Positions 16,802 to 25,211 of a stretch of 55,173 nt of DNA are shown piece after piece. The stretch comes from Deltaproteobacteria bacterium (GTDB taxonomy: Bacteria; Desulfobacterota; SM23-61), in the NCBI GenBank assembly GCA_016875165.1, contig VGSF01000022.1, forward strand, positions 1-55,173, read 5' to 3'. Within the stretch, counting starts at the first letter, position 1; each line of letters starts with the position of its first letter. The notes beneath the pieces are model-generated. The model was not told where the DNA came from. It saw only the letters and a list, made by a program, of their open reading frames with translations, and ran no database searches. The position numbers and the translations under genes are program-made.

Positions 16802-17164
16802 TCAAAAGGAGAAAACCAGTTTAAGGGCTTCGTCAATCTCCTCCATTCGCCGTGGGGGAAGGGTTCCAGCCAGAAGAGGTCGTTTCGTTTTGGGATCAAA
16901 AAACCGGGACGGGTCCAGCGAACGGATTTGGAAGCAGAGGAAAACAGTATCTTTGGGAAGGCCGGTTTCCCGGGCTGTTACCCTGACGTTCGTCGGATAA
17001 TCATGAGGGACATTCTTTGCGTCAGTCCCGATGACCACTGTCACGACAAGGGGCTGCCGGTTGATTGCATCAGCCGAAACGACCAATACGGGGCGATATC
17101 CGGCTTGTTCCCGGCCTTTAGTGGGGTCAAGATTGACAAAATAGATGTCGCCGCGGCTAATCAT
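16802..17164 (-). CDS. mazF: MazF/PemK-type endoribonuclease toxin
   Basis: A 120-residue MazF-fold protein: MISRGDIYFVNLDPTKGREQAGYRPVL, then TVVIGTDAKNVPHDYPTNV, a conserved TVFLCFQIRSLDPSRF block and a C-terminal helix. All family blocks are present, so the sequence-specific mRNA interferase is probably active. It overlaps the antitoxin by eight bases. Confidence 0.92.
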   Translation of the reverse strand: MISRGDIYFVNLDPTKGREQAGYRPVLVVSADAINRQPLVVTVVIGTDAKNVPHDYPTNVRVTARETGLPKDTVFLCFQIRSLDPSRFFDPKTKRPLLAGTLPPRRMEEIDEALKLVFSF

Positions 17165-17432
17165 TCTTCAATCCATCGCTTTCTGTCGTCAGGAACTCCT
17201 TTGAGATGGCTGCGCATTCGGCCCTGATCGAAGGGTCAGCGGCCATCCGGCCCATTGCTTCTTCAAAAGCTTCTGCCTTACGCTGCCTGGCGAACCTTTG
17301 CAACGCCACAGACACGAGGCGATTGAAGTTTCCCTTCAGGTTGGAGGGAGCAACAGCTTCCACTTCTTGCACAAGTTCAGGAGGTAAAGCAACGCTGCGG
17401 CGGATCACCCGAGTTGAACTTTTGGCTTTCAT
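17157..17432 (-). CDS. mazE: Ribbon-helix-helix antitoxin of MazF
   Basis: About 91 residues from the ATG at 17432: RVIRRSVALPPELVQEVEAV (RHH strand and helix) followed by a basic helix and an acidic tail. A GTG/ATG further upstream (17453) would add seven residues. The ATG has AAGAAGGTGTGAC upstream. It is the antitoxin by position and DNA-binding fold. Confidence 0.85.
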   Translation of the reverse strand: MKAKSSTRVIRRSVALPPELVQEVEAVAPSNLKGNFNRLVSVALQRFARQRKAEAFEEAMGRMAADPSIRAECAAISKEFLTTESDGLKND

Positions 17433-17453
17433 GTCACACCTTCTTTCACACAT

Positions 17454-17482
17454 TTATTAACACAAAGGGAGTTACTTGTCAA
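17454..17482 (-). promoter_or_regulatory. mazEF promoter
   Basis: On the minus strand TTGACA (17482-17477), 17-base spacer, TAATAA (17459-17454), about 22 bases before the ATG at 17432. Confidence 0.65.
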
Positions 17483-17698
17483 TTGCCGACAATCCTCCGC
17501 ATGGATCTTTAGGATGCTTATGCAATGATACAAATCAGGCCATAATTGTCCAGACATCAGCTCTCTAATCCCTCCTTCCCCTCTTTCTTTGGCAAAGTCG
17601 AAAAGAGTCGGAACGACTGTCGTACCGACACCCGACCACGGGAGGGGTCAGGGGAGATTTTCCAAAATATGTCTTTTCAATAATGGACTCATTAGTAA

Positions 17699-18894
17699 CT
17701 CCTGTCAACAGGGGAGTATACAAGTGCTGATAACTTCTTTCCTTTTTCGCCGCCGTTGATTGGTCAAGAAGAAATCGATGCCGTGGTGGAGAGTCTCCGA
17801 ACCGGTTGGATTACCACAGGTCCAAAGGTCAAGCGATTCGAGGATGAGTTTTCTCGGGACATTGGATCTGCTTCAGCCCTCGCTCTTAACTCGGGTACTG
17901 CAGCAATGCACGTGGCGTTGGCCGCCCTGGGCATTGGATCTGAGGATGTTGTTATCACTACACCGATGACTTTCTGTTCCACTGTCCATGTCATTGAGCA
18001 GGTCGGTGCCAAACCTATTCTTGTCGACATAGAACCCGACACCCTCAACATCGATCCCAATAGAGTTCAAGATGTACTCCAATCCGCAATCCGAAATCTG
18101 CAATCAAAGCTATCCTTCCTGTTCATCTCTACGGACATCCCTGCGATATGGACGCCATTATGGAATTGGCCCGAAGATATGATTTGAGGGTAGTTGAAGA
18201 CGCCGCCCATGCCCTGCCTGCAAAATACAAAGGCCGGTTTATTGATACGATTGGGGATTTGACCGCCTTCAGTTTCTACGCAACGAAGAATCTGACAACA
18301 GGAGAGGGTGGGATGCTGACAGGGGGGCCGGACCTTATCGAAGGGGCCCGGATCTGGAGCCTGCACGGGATGAGCCGCGATGCATGGAAGCGGTATTCAT
18401 CCGAGGGCTCATGGTATTATGAGGTGATCCGGCCTGGCTTCAAGTACAACATGCCTGATATTTCAGCGGCTATCGGCATCCAGCAACTGAAAAAATTGCC
18501 TGATTTTCAAGCTCGAAGGCGTGAGATAGTTAAGCGGTACAACGATGCCTTTGGGGAACTTGAGGAGGTACAGATTCCTGTTAAACGGCCGGATGTTGAG
18601 CATGCCTGGCATCTCTATGTGATTCGTCTGAATCTTGATCTTTTGAAAATCTCAAGGAACCAATTCATCGAGGAGCTTAAAGCCCGCAACATCGGCACGA
18701 GCGTCCACTTCATCCCCATTCACCTGCACCCCTACTACCGGGATAAGTATGGTTTTAAGCCGGATGATTTTCCGGTAGCTTATCGCGAATATCAACGCAT
18801 CATCTCCCTTCCCCTTTATCCCAAAATGACCGACCAGGATGTTCAAGACGTTATCGAAGCAGTCATAGATATTGTCGGTGTTTATAGACGATAG
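17699..18894 (+). pseudogene. DegT/DnrJ/EryC1/StrS aminotransferase, frameshifted
   Basis: A PLP-dependent sugar aminotransferase in two frames. The first part (open from 17699, first usable start TTG 17756) has PLIGQEEIDAVVESLRTGW and LALNSGTAAMHVALAALG. The second part starts with PVHLYGHPCDMDAIMELARR in another frame and runs to 18894, with the PLP lysine in FSFYATKNLTTGEGG. The break at 18078-18110 coincides with the word repeat AATCCGCAATCCGAAATC, which relatives lack. No good N-terminal start exists, so the 5' end may also be lost. It belongs to a different DegT subgroup from the copies at 23203, 26870 and 48587. Confidence 0.82.
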
Positions 18895-18901
18895 GGATTA
18901 A

Positions 18902-19483
18902 ATGCGTATCCTGGATCTTTTAGCCTCATCTCTTGGAATCATTTTTCTTTCTCCTCTATTCTTGATAATTTCCATTCTTATTAAACTTACATCTCCCGGC
19001 CCGGTTTTTCATCGGGGAAAACGAGTCGGGCGAAATGGCGAGTTGTTTTCTCTTTATAAGTTTCGGACGATGATTGCCAATGCAGCCAGCATAGGCCCCG
19101 GAATCACCACCGAAAGCGACCCACGCATCACTCCCCTTGGTCGAATTCTTCGACAAACGAAGATTGACGAGTTGCCGCAGTTGCTGAACGTTTTGAAAGG
19201 AGATATGAGCCTGGTAGGTCCCCGTCCCGAACATCCTCGATATGTAGCCCAATATAGTTCTGAACAAAAGGAAATTCTGAATGTTCGCCCGGGTATAACC
19301 AGCGCGGCTTCATTAGCGTTTCGAAGGGAGGAGCAGATGCTAAGTGGACCCGACTGGGAAACGACTTATTGTACCGAGGTGTTACCCGCAAAGCTCAAAA
19401 TGGATTTGGACTATTTTTCTGAGCGGACCCTTTGGTCTGATATCTTCCTGATTATTCGGACAATTTATTCCATCTTTCGTTAG
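18902..19483 (+). CDS. Small phosphoglycosyltransferase (PglC/WcaJ-type sugar transferase)
   Basis: A 193-residue monotopic phosphoglycosyltransferase that moves a sugar-1-phosphate to polyprenyl phosphate. It has an N-terminal membrane helix (LDLLASSLGIIFLSPLFLII), the SPGPVFHRGKRVGRNGE loop, YKFRTM, and the catalytic Asp-Glu in TKIDELPQLLNVLKGDMSLVGPRP. It lies seven bases after the aminotransferase frame. The C-terminal part differs from the PglC-like gene at 25212. Confidence 0.88.
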   Translation: MRILDLLASSLGIIFLSPLFLIISILIKLTSPGPVFHRGKRVGRNGELFSLYKFRTMIANAASIGPGITTESDPRITPLGRILRQTKIDELPQLLNVLKGDMSLVGPRPEHPRYVAQYSSEQKEILNVRPGITSAASLAFRREEQMLSGPDWETTYCTEVLPAKLKMDLDYFSERTLWSDIFLIIRTIYSIFR

Positions 19484-19503
19484 TCCTGATAGTAGTTACT
19501 TTT

Positions 19504-19522
19504 TGACTGAATTTATCAGCCA
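19504..19522. repeat. TGACTNA palindrome P7 (G:C pair, one arm mismatch)
   Basis: TGACTGAATTTATCAGCCA, 20 bases after the transferase stop. Confidence 0.65.
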
Positions 19523-19530
19523 ACCTCCCC

Positions 19531-19564
19531 CTCCACTTACGAAGTGGCCACTTCATAAGTGGAG
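19531..19564. repeat. Double SD-type palindrome Q6
   Basis: Two adjoining hairpins CCACTT-ACG-AAGTGG and CCACTT-CAT-AAGTGG together form a 34-base palindrome with one mismatch. It looks like a divergent member of the RAYT family, 12 bases before the aminotransferase fragment. Confidence 0.65.
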
Positions 19565-19581
19565 ATTATTGTAATGTTTGA

Positions 19582-19839
19582 AGCGCCTTATCAAAGGCGG
19601 GCTTAGAACCGTATATCCCCGATGGAGCCTATTATATTTTAGTGGATATTTGCCGGCTGCCCGTTAGTAACAGCAAAGAGCGAGCCATGTATTTGCTTCA
19701 TCAAACAGGGGTCGCCTGTGTTCCAGGCGAAGCATTTTTTCATGACGAAGGCGGTGAGAACTTAGCCCGATTCTGTTTTGCCAAAGAAGATGACATCCTT
19801 GTTGAGGCCTGCCGGAGGATCGAAAGGTTGAAACTCTGA
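19582..19839 (+). pseudogene. Class I/II aminotransferase, C-terminal fragment
   Basis: Reads LEPYIPDGAYYILVDI, GVACVPGEAFF and an R-F-C-F end, the standard C-terminus of fold-type I aspartate-like aminotransferases. No N-terminal part is nearby. Confidence 0.65.
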
Positions 19840-19880
19840 GCAACTATTTCTAATGTTGCAAATAAGAAGGAATTTTAAAG

Positions 19881-20243
19881 ATGACCACTCAAAATATTTC
19901 AAAGCAATTGAAGGAATTGGCCGAATCAGTGGAAGCGCTATTTAAGAAAAGGCGGGGAAATTTTCGAAAAGATGATTTTATCATCATCGCTGGTCTTCTT
20001 GGATTTGATGCTCGCCAGAAAAAACCTACCCGGAAAGCCCCAAAGCCCATCGCAAGAAACTACTTCGCTGATATTATCGGTACCAATCTTAAGCATGCTT
20101 TGAATGCCTATAAGTGGGAAAAATGGCGGCCCTTAACCGATGATGGTGTGACTGTTTCAGGTTTCTGGGATTTTGGAAAAACCGAGGAGCCACCGGCAGA
20201 CTATGAGATGGATGCGAGCGGAAAGTGTTTAAAGCGAAAGTAA
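19881..20243 (+). CDS. Hypothetical protein, 120 residues
   Basis: Not recognised. The frame starts with ATG after AAGAAGGAATTTTAAAG and encodes a basic, helix-rich N-terminus (residues 5-60) and a Trp-rich C-terminal part (NAYKWEKWRPLTDDGV, VSGFWDFGKTEEPPADYEMD). Composition and ribosome site look real. Neighbours on both sides are gene fragments. Confidence 0.55.
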   Translation: MTTQNISKQLKELAESVEALFKKRRGNFRKDDFIIIAGLLGFDARQKKPTRKAPKPIARNYFADIIGTNLKHALNAYKWEKWRPLTDDGVTVSGFWDFGKTEEPPADYEMDASGKCLKRK

Positions 20244-20408
20244 ATGAAGTTCTGGCATGTGGATAACCGGTCATTGTGGTTAGATTTCAAGATCATTGCC
20301 ATGACCATCTGGAAGATCCTCATACGAGAAGGAATTAATCAACCTGGGCAGGCTACAATGGAAGAATTCAATCCGCAGATTACACAGATTAAAAATAGTC
20401 ATGATTAA
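20244..20408 (+). pseudogene. PglC-like transferase, C-terminal fragment
   Basis: Fifty-four codons nearly identical to the end of the gene at 25212 (NRSLWLDFKIIAMTIWKIL). They include the run into the CAGATTACACAGATT word repeat, so the copy was made after that repeat joined the gene. Confidence 0.8.
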
Positions 20409-20413
20409 GCTTA

Positions 20414-20672
20414 ATGTTTCGAGATAAAGAAATGCTCATCACCGACGGCACTGTTACCTTTTGGCAATGCTGTTTTGCGCAGGTTTCTGGATGCCGACAT
20501 CAGTGAGATCCGCATCTTCTCGCGGGACGAGAAAAAGCAGGAAGAACAGCGTATCTCCTTGGCCAATCCGAAGGTAAAGTTCTTCATCGGCTATGTGCCC
20601 AATTACGACAGCCCAGTACCGCATATACAGGATGTTCGTTATTTTTTCATGCATAGGTTTTGTCATATATAA
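20414..20672 (+). pseudogene. FnlA/CapE-type dehydratase, N-terminal fragment with frameshift
   Basis: Recognisable as the first 58 residues (FGNAVLRRFLDADISEIRIF, SRDEKKQEEQ), with damage around the Rossmann glycine motif near 20448. Homology ends right after NPKVKFFIG, the same point as the fragment at 40091. Confidence 0.8.
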
Positions 20673-20699
20673 AAATGATATGGTTTCCTGGAGCAGAGT

Positions 20700-22181
20700 A
20701 TGACCAAATCTGAACTTCTGCAGATTATTGCAAACGGCGAGAATTCCGGTGTGGAGTTCAAGCGCGATAATATTCGTCCCGAGCAACTGGCAAAAGAGGT
20801 TGTTGCCATAGCAAATCTGCAAGGCGGAAAGATACTGCTGGGCGTTGATAACGACGGAACCATCATTGGCATTTCGCGACCGGATCTGGAAACTTGGGTG
20901 ATGGATACCGTCTTCGGTCGCTACGTTCATCCGATAATTTTGCCATATTACGAAGAGGTATTGATGGAAGACCGCAAACGGATTGCCGTTATCTCATTTC
21001 CTCAAGGCATATCAAAGCCTTATGTTGTTCGGCATCACAACCGGGAAGACGTGTATATCCGAGTCGGAAGCACGTCAAGGCTGGCGACTCGTGAACAACA
21101 GGCACGGCTGTATTCAATTGGCGGCATGTTACATGCCGAAACGATGCCGGTTCCGGGAACATCGCCAAAATCATTGGATTTCGCCCGACTGGATAATTAT
21201 CTGCGGGACATTCTATTGGATCCGGATATTCCTGAAACCGCAACGGACTGGGAAATTCGGCTACAAAGACTCGGTTTTCTGGTCGCAGGAGCGGATGGTC
21301 ATTCTGTCTGCACTATTGCCGGACTGCTGTTGTTCGGCATCAAGCCTCGGCGTTACCTTAAGCAAACAGGATTGCGTCTGATGGCTTTTCCCGGCAATGA
21401 TAAGGAATATCAGGCACTGTTGGATGAGGTCTTGGATTTTCCGCTCACAGGTCGTTTTATGATAGAAAAAAAAAGCAAAACGCTGGTCGATCCAGGATTG
21501 GTAGAACATTTTGCCGCCGCCATATCTCCATTTATATCCCGTGAAGCTGCTGAGATTGATCAGGATATGCGCAGAGAAAAAATCTGGCTGTATCCGTTTG
21601 AAGCCGTCCGTGAAATAGTCATCAACGCTTTGGCCCATCGGGATTGGACCCGTTTTATGGAAATCGAGGTCTGCTGCTATGCCGACCGAATGGAAGTAAT
21701 CAGCCCTGGCGCTTTACAGAACTCGATGACTATTGAGAAGATGATTGCCGGGCAACGGTCGTCACGCAATCCAATAATCGTCGAAGTGCTGCGAGATTAT
21801 GGGTATGTGGATGCACGCGGCATGGGCATACGCACCAAAGTGATTCCGTTAATGAAAGCAGCGGGCCAAGAGCCGGTTTTTGAGGCAACCGATGATTATG
21901 TTAAAACAGTATTGGGGCAAATAAAGAGGCAAAGCAAACCGAAAAATGCCCCTTTAAGCATAAATAAAGAGGCGTCAACATCTATTGATGCCTCTTTAAG
22001 TGGGTTGCAGCAGCGGATTATCGACTGGATAATAGAGAACAAATCTATTTCTTACGATAAGCTGGCTGTTCTTTCCGGAAAAGACAAGGCTACCATAAGA
22101 AGAAATATTCAAAAACTTAAAAAATCAGGACGTCTTGAACGGCTGGGGTCGAAAAAAACCGGTTACTGGCGTGTACTATAA
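20700..22181 (+). CDS. AlbA_2/Schlafen-type ATP-binding regulator
   Basis: A 493-residue protein with an N-terminal AlbA_2 (divergent Schlafen AAA_4) domain: ENSGVEFKRDNI, IANLQGGKILLGVDNDGTI, DVYIRVGSTSRLATREQQAR. A central HATPase-like region follows (EAVRE and NALAHRDWTRFMEIEV, around residues 300-320), with GMGIRTKVIPLM near 380 and a C-terminal winged helix (IIDWIIENKSISYDKLAVLSG). Such proteins are often mobile and linked to defence or TA loci. Complete, with ATG at 20700. A second, nonsense-damaged relative lies at 42189. Confidence 0.85.
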   Translation: MTKSELLQIIANGENSGVEFKRDNIRPEQLAKEVVAIANLQGGKILLGVDNDGTIIGISRPDLETWVMDTVFGRYVHPIILPYYEEVLMEDRKRIAVISFPQGISKPYVVRHHNREDVYIRVGSTSRLATREQQARLYSIGGMLHAETMPVPGTSPKSLDFARLDNYLRDILLDPDIPETATDWEIRLQRLGFLVAGADGHSVCTIAGLLLFGIKPRRYLKQTGLRLMAFPGNDKEYQALLDEVLDFPLTGRFMIEKKSKTLVDPGLVEHFAAAISPFISREAAEIDQDMRREKIWLYPFEAVREIVINALAHRDWTRFMEIEVCCYADRMEVISPGALQNSMTIEKMIAGQRSSRNPIIVEVLRDYGYVDARGMGIRTKVIPLMKAAGQEPVFEATDDYVKTVLGQIKRQSKPKNAPLSINKEASTSIDASLSGLQQRIIDWIIENKSISYDKLAVLSGKDKATIRRNIQKLKKSGRLERLGSKKTGYWRVL

Positions 22182-22232
22182 AGAAAATCTAATAAGTGAC
22201 GCTTTGGGTTTTAATAAATAGAAGGGACAACT

Positions 22233-22424
22233 ATGTTTAAAAATAAGGCTTTATTGATCACTGGCTGGGCGCAGGTAAATGGCCGGAATGCTTTAACCTG
22301 GGAAGAGAAATTCAAGTTGGATGCCTGGTACGTGGATCACCAGTCTTTTTGGCTGGATTTGAAAATTATTGCTTTGACCTTGTGGAAAATTCTCAAACGC
22401 GAGGGAATCAATCAGCCGGGGTAA
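22233..22424 (+). pseudogene. Chimera: FnlA N-terminus fused to PglC C-terminus
   Basis: The first 11 residues ([11 protein letters not shown]) are the start of a FnlA/CapE-type dehydratase. The rest ([20 protein letters not shown] to NQPG) is the C-terminal third of a PglC-like transferase. The join falls on the short shared ATCAC/ATTAC-GGC motif that encodes ITG in both parents. Confidence 0.8.
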
Positions 22425-22512
22425 GCAACAATGGAAGAGTTTAAGGGGCAATTCCATTGATATTCTATCAGGATGAAAAAATAGCGAAATTAATAGAATT
22501 GGGAGAGGAAAG

Positions 22513-23172
22513 GTGAAAAAAATAATAATATTGGGAGGAGGAGGATTTGCGGGTGAAGTCTTGGACACAATTGATGAAATAAATCAATATACCACAGAAA
22601 GAATTTCTCCCCTGGGCTTCCTATATGATGGGGGTGAAAAAGAAAAAGGAAAAGTTATCGATGGTCTACCTGTTTTAGGAAGTATTTCAAATTTAAAAGA
22701 ATTTGATTTAAAGGAATTTTTTTTGATTGTGCCAATAGGCAGAACTATTTGGCGAAGGAAGGTAGTGAAAGAAGCAATCGAAATGGGTGGGAAATTTATA
22801 AACATTATCCACCCAAGCACTCGTATCAGTAAATGGTGCAAAATTGGTGAAGGATGTATTATCCAGGGACAATGTATCTTTACCCCGGATATGAAGATTG
22901 GTGATTTTTTTGTCTGTAATGACAATGTATCCATCGGGCATGAAACAGTAATCGGTGATTTCGTTCATATTAATCCAAATGTGAATATTGCCGGTAGCAC
23001 CAAAATTGGCAATGACGTTTTTATTGGTGTTAAAGCTACAATTTTGCCGTCCAATATCGCTGATGGAGCCGTTATTGGAGCCTGCGCGTTGATTACAAAA
23101 GATGTCCCCCCCTACGTATTGGCTAAGGGGATTCCAGCGAAATATTTTGAGATGGAGGAGAAGAAATATTAG
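22513..23172 (+). CDS. PglD/NeuD-family sugar O/N-acetyltransferase
   Basis: A 219-residue left-handed beta-helix acetyltransferase. The N-terminal Rossmann-like part IIILGGGGFAGEVLD and PVLGSISNLKEF is followed from about residue 90 by hexapeptide repeats with the family His (DNVSIGHETVIGDFVHINPNVNIAG) and the conserved end YVLAKGIPAKYF. It lies 30 bases before a PglE-like aminotransferase, so it probably acetylates the 4-amino sugar made by that enzyme, as in UDP-bacillosamine synthesis. Confidence 0.88.
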   Translation: MKKIIILGGGGFAGEVLDTIDEINQYTTERISPLGFLYDGGEKEKGKVIDGLPVLGSISNLKEFDLKEFFLIVPIGRTIWRRKVVKEAIEMGGKFINIIHPSTRISKWCKIGEGCIIQGQCIFTPDMKIGDFFVCNDNVSIGHETVIGDFVHINPNVNIAGSTKIGNDVFIGVKATILPSNIADGAVIGACALITKDVPPYVLAKGIPAKYFEMEEKKY

Positions 23173-23202
23173 GAATTGATAAAAAGAAGGAATTAAGGAA
23201 TT

Positions 23203-24342
23203 ATGAAACGAATTTATCTCTCTCCTCCCCATCTTGACGGGCGGGAACGTGAACTGTTGATCCAGGCTTATGAGTCCAATTGGATTATAACACCTGGTCC
23301 GCAGGTCGATGCCTTTGAGCAGGAAATTTGCCGGAAGGTTGGGGTGGGACACGCTGCGGCTCTGGCCAGCGGGACAGCGGCCCTTCATTTGGCGCTTGTC
23401 ATGCTGGGAATAAAGAATGGCGATGAAGTCATTTGCTCTGATCTGACTTTTGCCGCCACCGCCACCGCCATCGTCTATTGCGGGGCAACGCCGGTCTTTA
23501 TCGACACTAACCCCGAAACCTGGAACATGGATCCTGATTTGCTCGGCGAAGAACTTGAGTCTTGTGCGAAAAAGGGGAAATTACCCAAGGCGGTCTTCGC
23601 AGTGGACCTGTATGGCCAATGCGCCGATTACGGTCCGATTTCTGCGGCGTGCAAAAAATACAAAGTTCCCATCATCGAGGATGCGGCTGAAGCTCTGGGG
23701 GCGACCTATAACGGAACATTTGCTGGGAAGTTCGGTGCAATGGGGGTTTTTTCGTTCAACGGGAATAAAATCATTACCACTTCAGGGGGTGGGATGCTGG
23801 TATCAGATAATGAAGACTACATCAAGCGGGCCAAGTTCCTCTCCACCCAGGCCCGCGATCCTGCCCCGCATTATCAACATTCTCACGTTGGTTATAATTA
23901 TCGCCTGAGCAATCTTTTGGCCGCCATCGGCAGGGGACAACTGGAGAAGCTTGAAGAAAAGATGGCTAAAAGGAGAAGGATTAACCAATTTTATAAAAAA
24001 GCTTTAAAGGATCTCCCTGGCGTCGAGTTTATGCCTGAAGCCTCTTATGGCAAGTCCAACTGCTGGCTCACGGTCATTCTCATTTCTCCTGAGCAGTTTG
24101 GCGCAGACCGTGAGGCTGTTCGGCTTGCCCTTGAAGCTGAGAATATCGAGTCCCGTCCTATTTGGAAACCCATGCACATGCAGCCGGTTTTTAAGGATTG
24201 CCGTATTCGGGGAGGAGCGGTGAGCGAGGATCTCTTCGAGAGGGGGTTGTGCCTGCCCTCCGGCACCCAATTGACCGATGAACAACTGAACAGGATAATT
24301 AAGGTAGTAAGAAGCTGTTGCCAGACAGCGGAACTGCTCTAA
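23203..24342 (+). CDS. DegT/DnrJ aminotransferase, PglE-like (copy A)
   Basis: A PLP-dependent 4-amino-transferase of 379 residues acting on UDP-4-keto-6-deoxy-sugars. It starts MKRIYLSPPHLDGRERELL. The substrate/PLP loop is SGTAALHLAL, and the Asp of the PLP ring contact lies in IIEDAAEALGATYNG. The catalytic lysine is Lys189 in FSFNGNKIITTSGGGM. Bases 23539-23855 are almost identical to copy B (27206-27522), and 23221-23531 are almost identical to copy C (48626-48936), while other parts differ, which points to gene conversion. Confidence 0.9.
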   Translation: MKRIYLSPPHLDGRERELLIQAYESNWIITPGPQVDAFEQEICRKVGVGHAAALASGTAALHLALVMLGIKNGDEVICSDLTFAATATAIVYCGATPVFIDTNPETWNMDPDLLGEELESCAKKGKLPKAVFAVDLYGQCADYGPISAACKKYKVPIIEDAAEALGATYNGTFAGKFGAMGVFSFNGNKIITTSGGGMLVSDNEDYIKRAKFLSTQARDPAPHYQHSHVGYNYRLSNLLAAIGRGQLEKLEEKMAKRRRINQFYKKALKDLPGVEFMPEASYGKSNCWLTVILISPEQFGADREAVRLALEAENIESRPIWKPMHMQPVFKDCRIRGGAVSEDLFERGLCLPSGTQLTDEQLNRIIKVVRSCCQTAELL

Positions 24343-24511
24343 AAAAAATCAGCAGAGACCTGAATAAAATCTGACCAACCTTGTCCTGATTCTTACGTGT
24401 TTAAAAGTACATTCCTTTTATCCCTTTTTATTTCCTTCCTGTTTATCCTCACCCTATCCTCCTCGGAGTGGGTGCGATGCCGTCTGCTTGAATAGGAACT
24501 AAAGCCCCCAC

Positions 24512-24530
24512 TTCCACCTCGGAGGTGTAA
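24512..24530. repeat. SD-type palindrome Q7
   Basis: TTCCACCTCGGAGGTGTAA, preceded by AAAGCCCCCA as at Q4. Confidence 0.8.
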
Positions 24531-24585
24531 ATTAAGAAAGGGACCGTTATGGGAGAGTCGTTTCAAGAATGTAAATGTGAGCACA
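24531..24585 (+). mobile_element. Internal remnant of the RAYT gene between two palindromes
   Basis: GGGAGAGTCGTTTCAAGAAT and the following GTAAATGTGAG match 14538-14570 of the intact RAYT gene almost exactly. It lies between palindromes Q7 and Q8, so this is a deleted (non-autonomous) copy of the same element. Confidence 0.8.
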
Positions 24586-24593
24586 AATTCTTA

Positions 24594-24612
24594 TTCCACT
24601 CCGTAAGTGGAA
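24594..24612. repeat. SD-type palindrome Q8
   Basis: TTCCACT-CCGTA-AGTGGAA, the right border of the RAYT remnant. Confidence 0.7.
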
Positions 24613-24917
24613 AAGTGACACGAGCCTCGATGAACTCCCGGGGTTATTTAATGTGCTCAAAGGCCAATGAGTTAAGTAAGACCGCTTCCAGGGGTTGAAA
24701 ATCAGATGACAAAAAGGAAAATTTGATTGGAAGGCGTAAGTTAGGGATCGGAAAGCGGAGATGAGAAATGAGAATAAAGAAACAGGCAACGAAGTCAAGA
24801 GGTTGGAAGTCATAAGTTGGAGGGTGAAGCGACAGAGAGTGCTGGACGCGAGGGGAGGAACGGAGTATAATGAGTTCAAGAGATAATTAATATCCCATTG
24901 TAAAAGGAGGAAGGGAA

Positions 24918-25145
24918 ATGGCAACAGGTGGAGTTGACCTAAAACAGAGATTAATGAGGGAATTGAACGAATTGCCACCGGACAAGCTATCTGAAGTATT
25001 AGACTTTGTGGCATTCTTAAGAACCCGCAAGCTTCCTTCCGTGCCTTCTCTCCCGGCTTCTTCTCTTGATCACCTGACTGGTCTTGTAAATTGGGGAGGG
25101 GACGCATTAGCAGACACTGAAAGGCTCTACGATGAGTCCACCTAA
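24918..25145 (+). CDS. DUF2281-like orphan antitoxin
   Basis: A 75-residue protein with LKQRLMRELNELPPDKLSEV and LDFVAFLRTRK, as in DUF2281/VapB-type antitoxins. An AAAGGAGGAAGGG site precedes the ATG. No PIN toxin follows; the next gene is a PglC-like transferase. It is probably the surviving half of a TA pair. Confidence 0.7.
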   Translation: MATGGVDLKQRLMRELNELPPDKLSEVLDFVAFLRTRKLPSVPSLPASSLDHLTGLVNWGGDALADTERLYDEST

Positions 25146-25211
25146 ACAGGTTGTTATCTTCACCTAATGATATTACATCGCTATTAGCTCCATCTCGATA
25201 ATTCCAATTAA

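Larger units (their letters stand above)
24343..24917. other. Region with RAYT remnant and a PglC shard
   Basis: Contains palindromes Q7 and Q8, the RAYT remnant between them, and about 50 bases (24615-24665) matching the DELP.LFNVLKG part of PglC-like transferases. AG-rich sequence without a gene follows up to the small antitoxin-like gene. Confidence 0.55.

Noticed and set aside
16802..17453. Plus-strand genes at 16523-17227 and 17206-17460
   Set aside because: These frames are complements of the clear mazEF pair on the minus strand.
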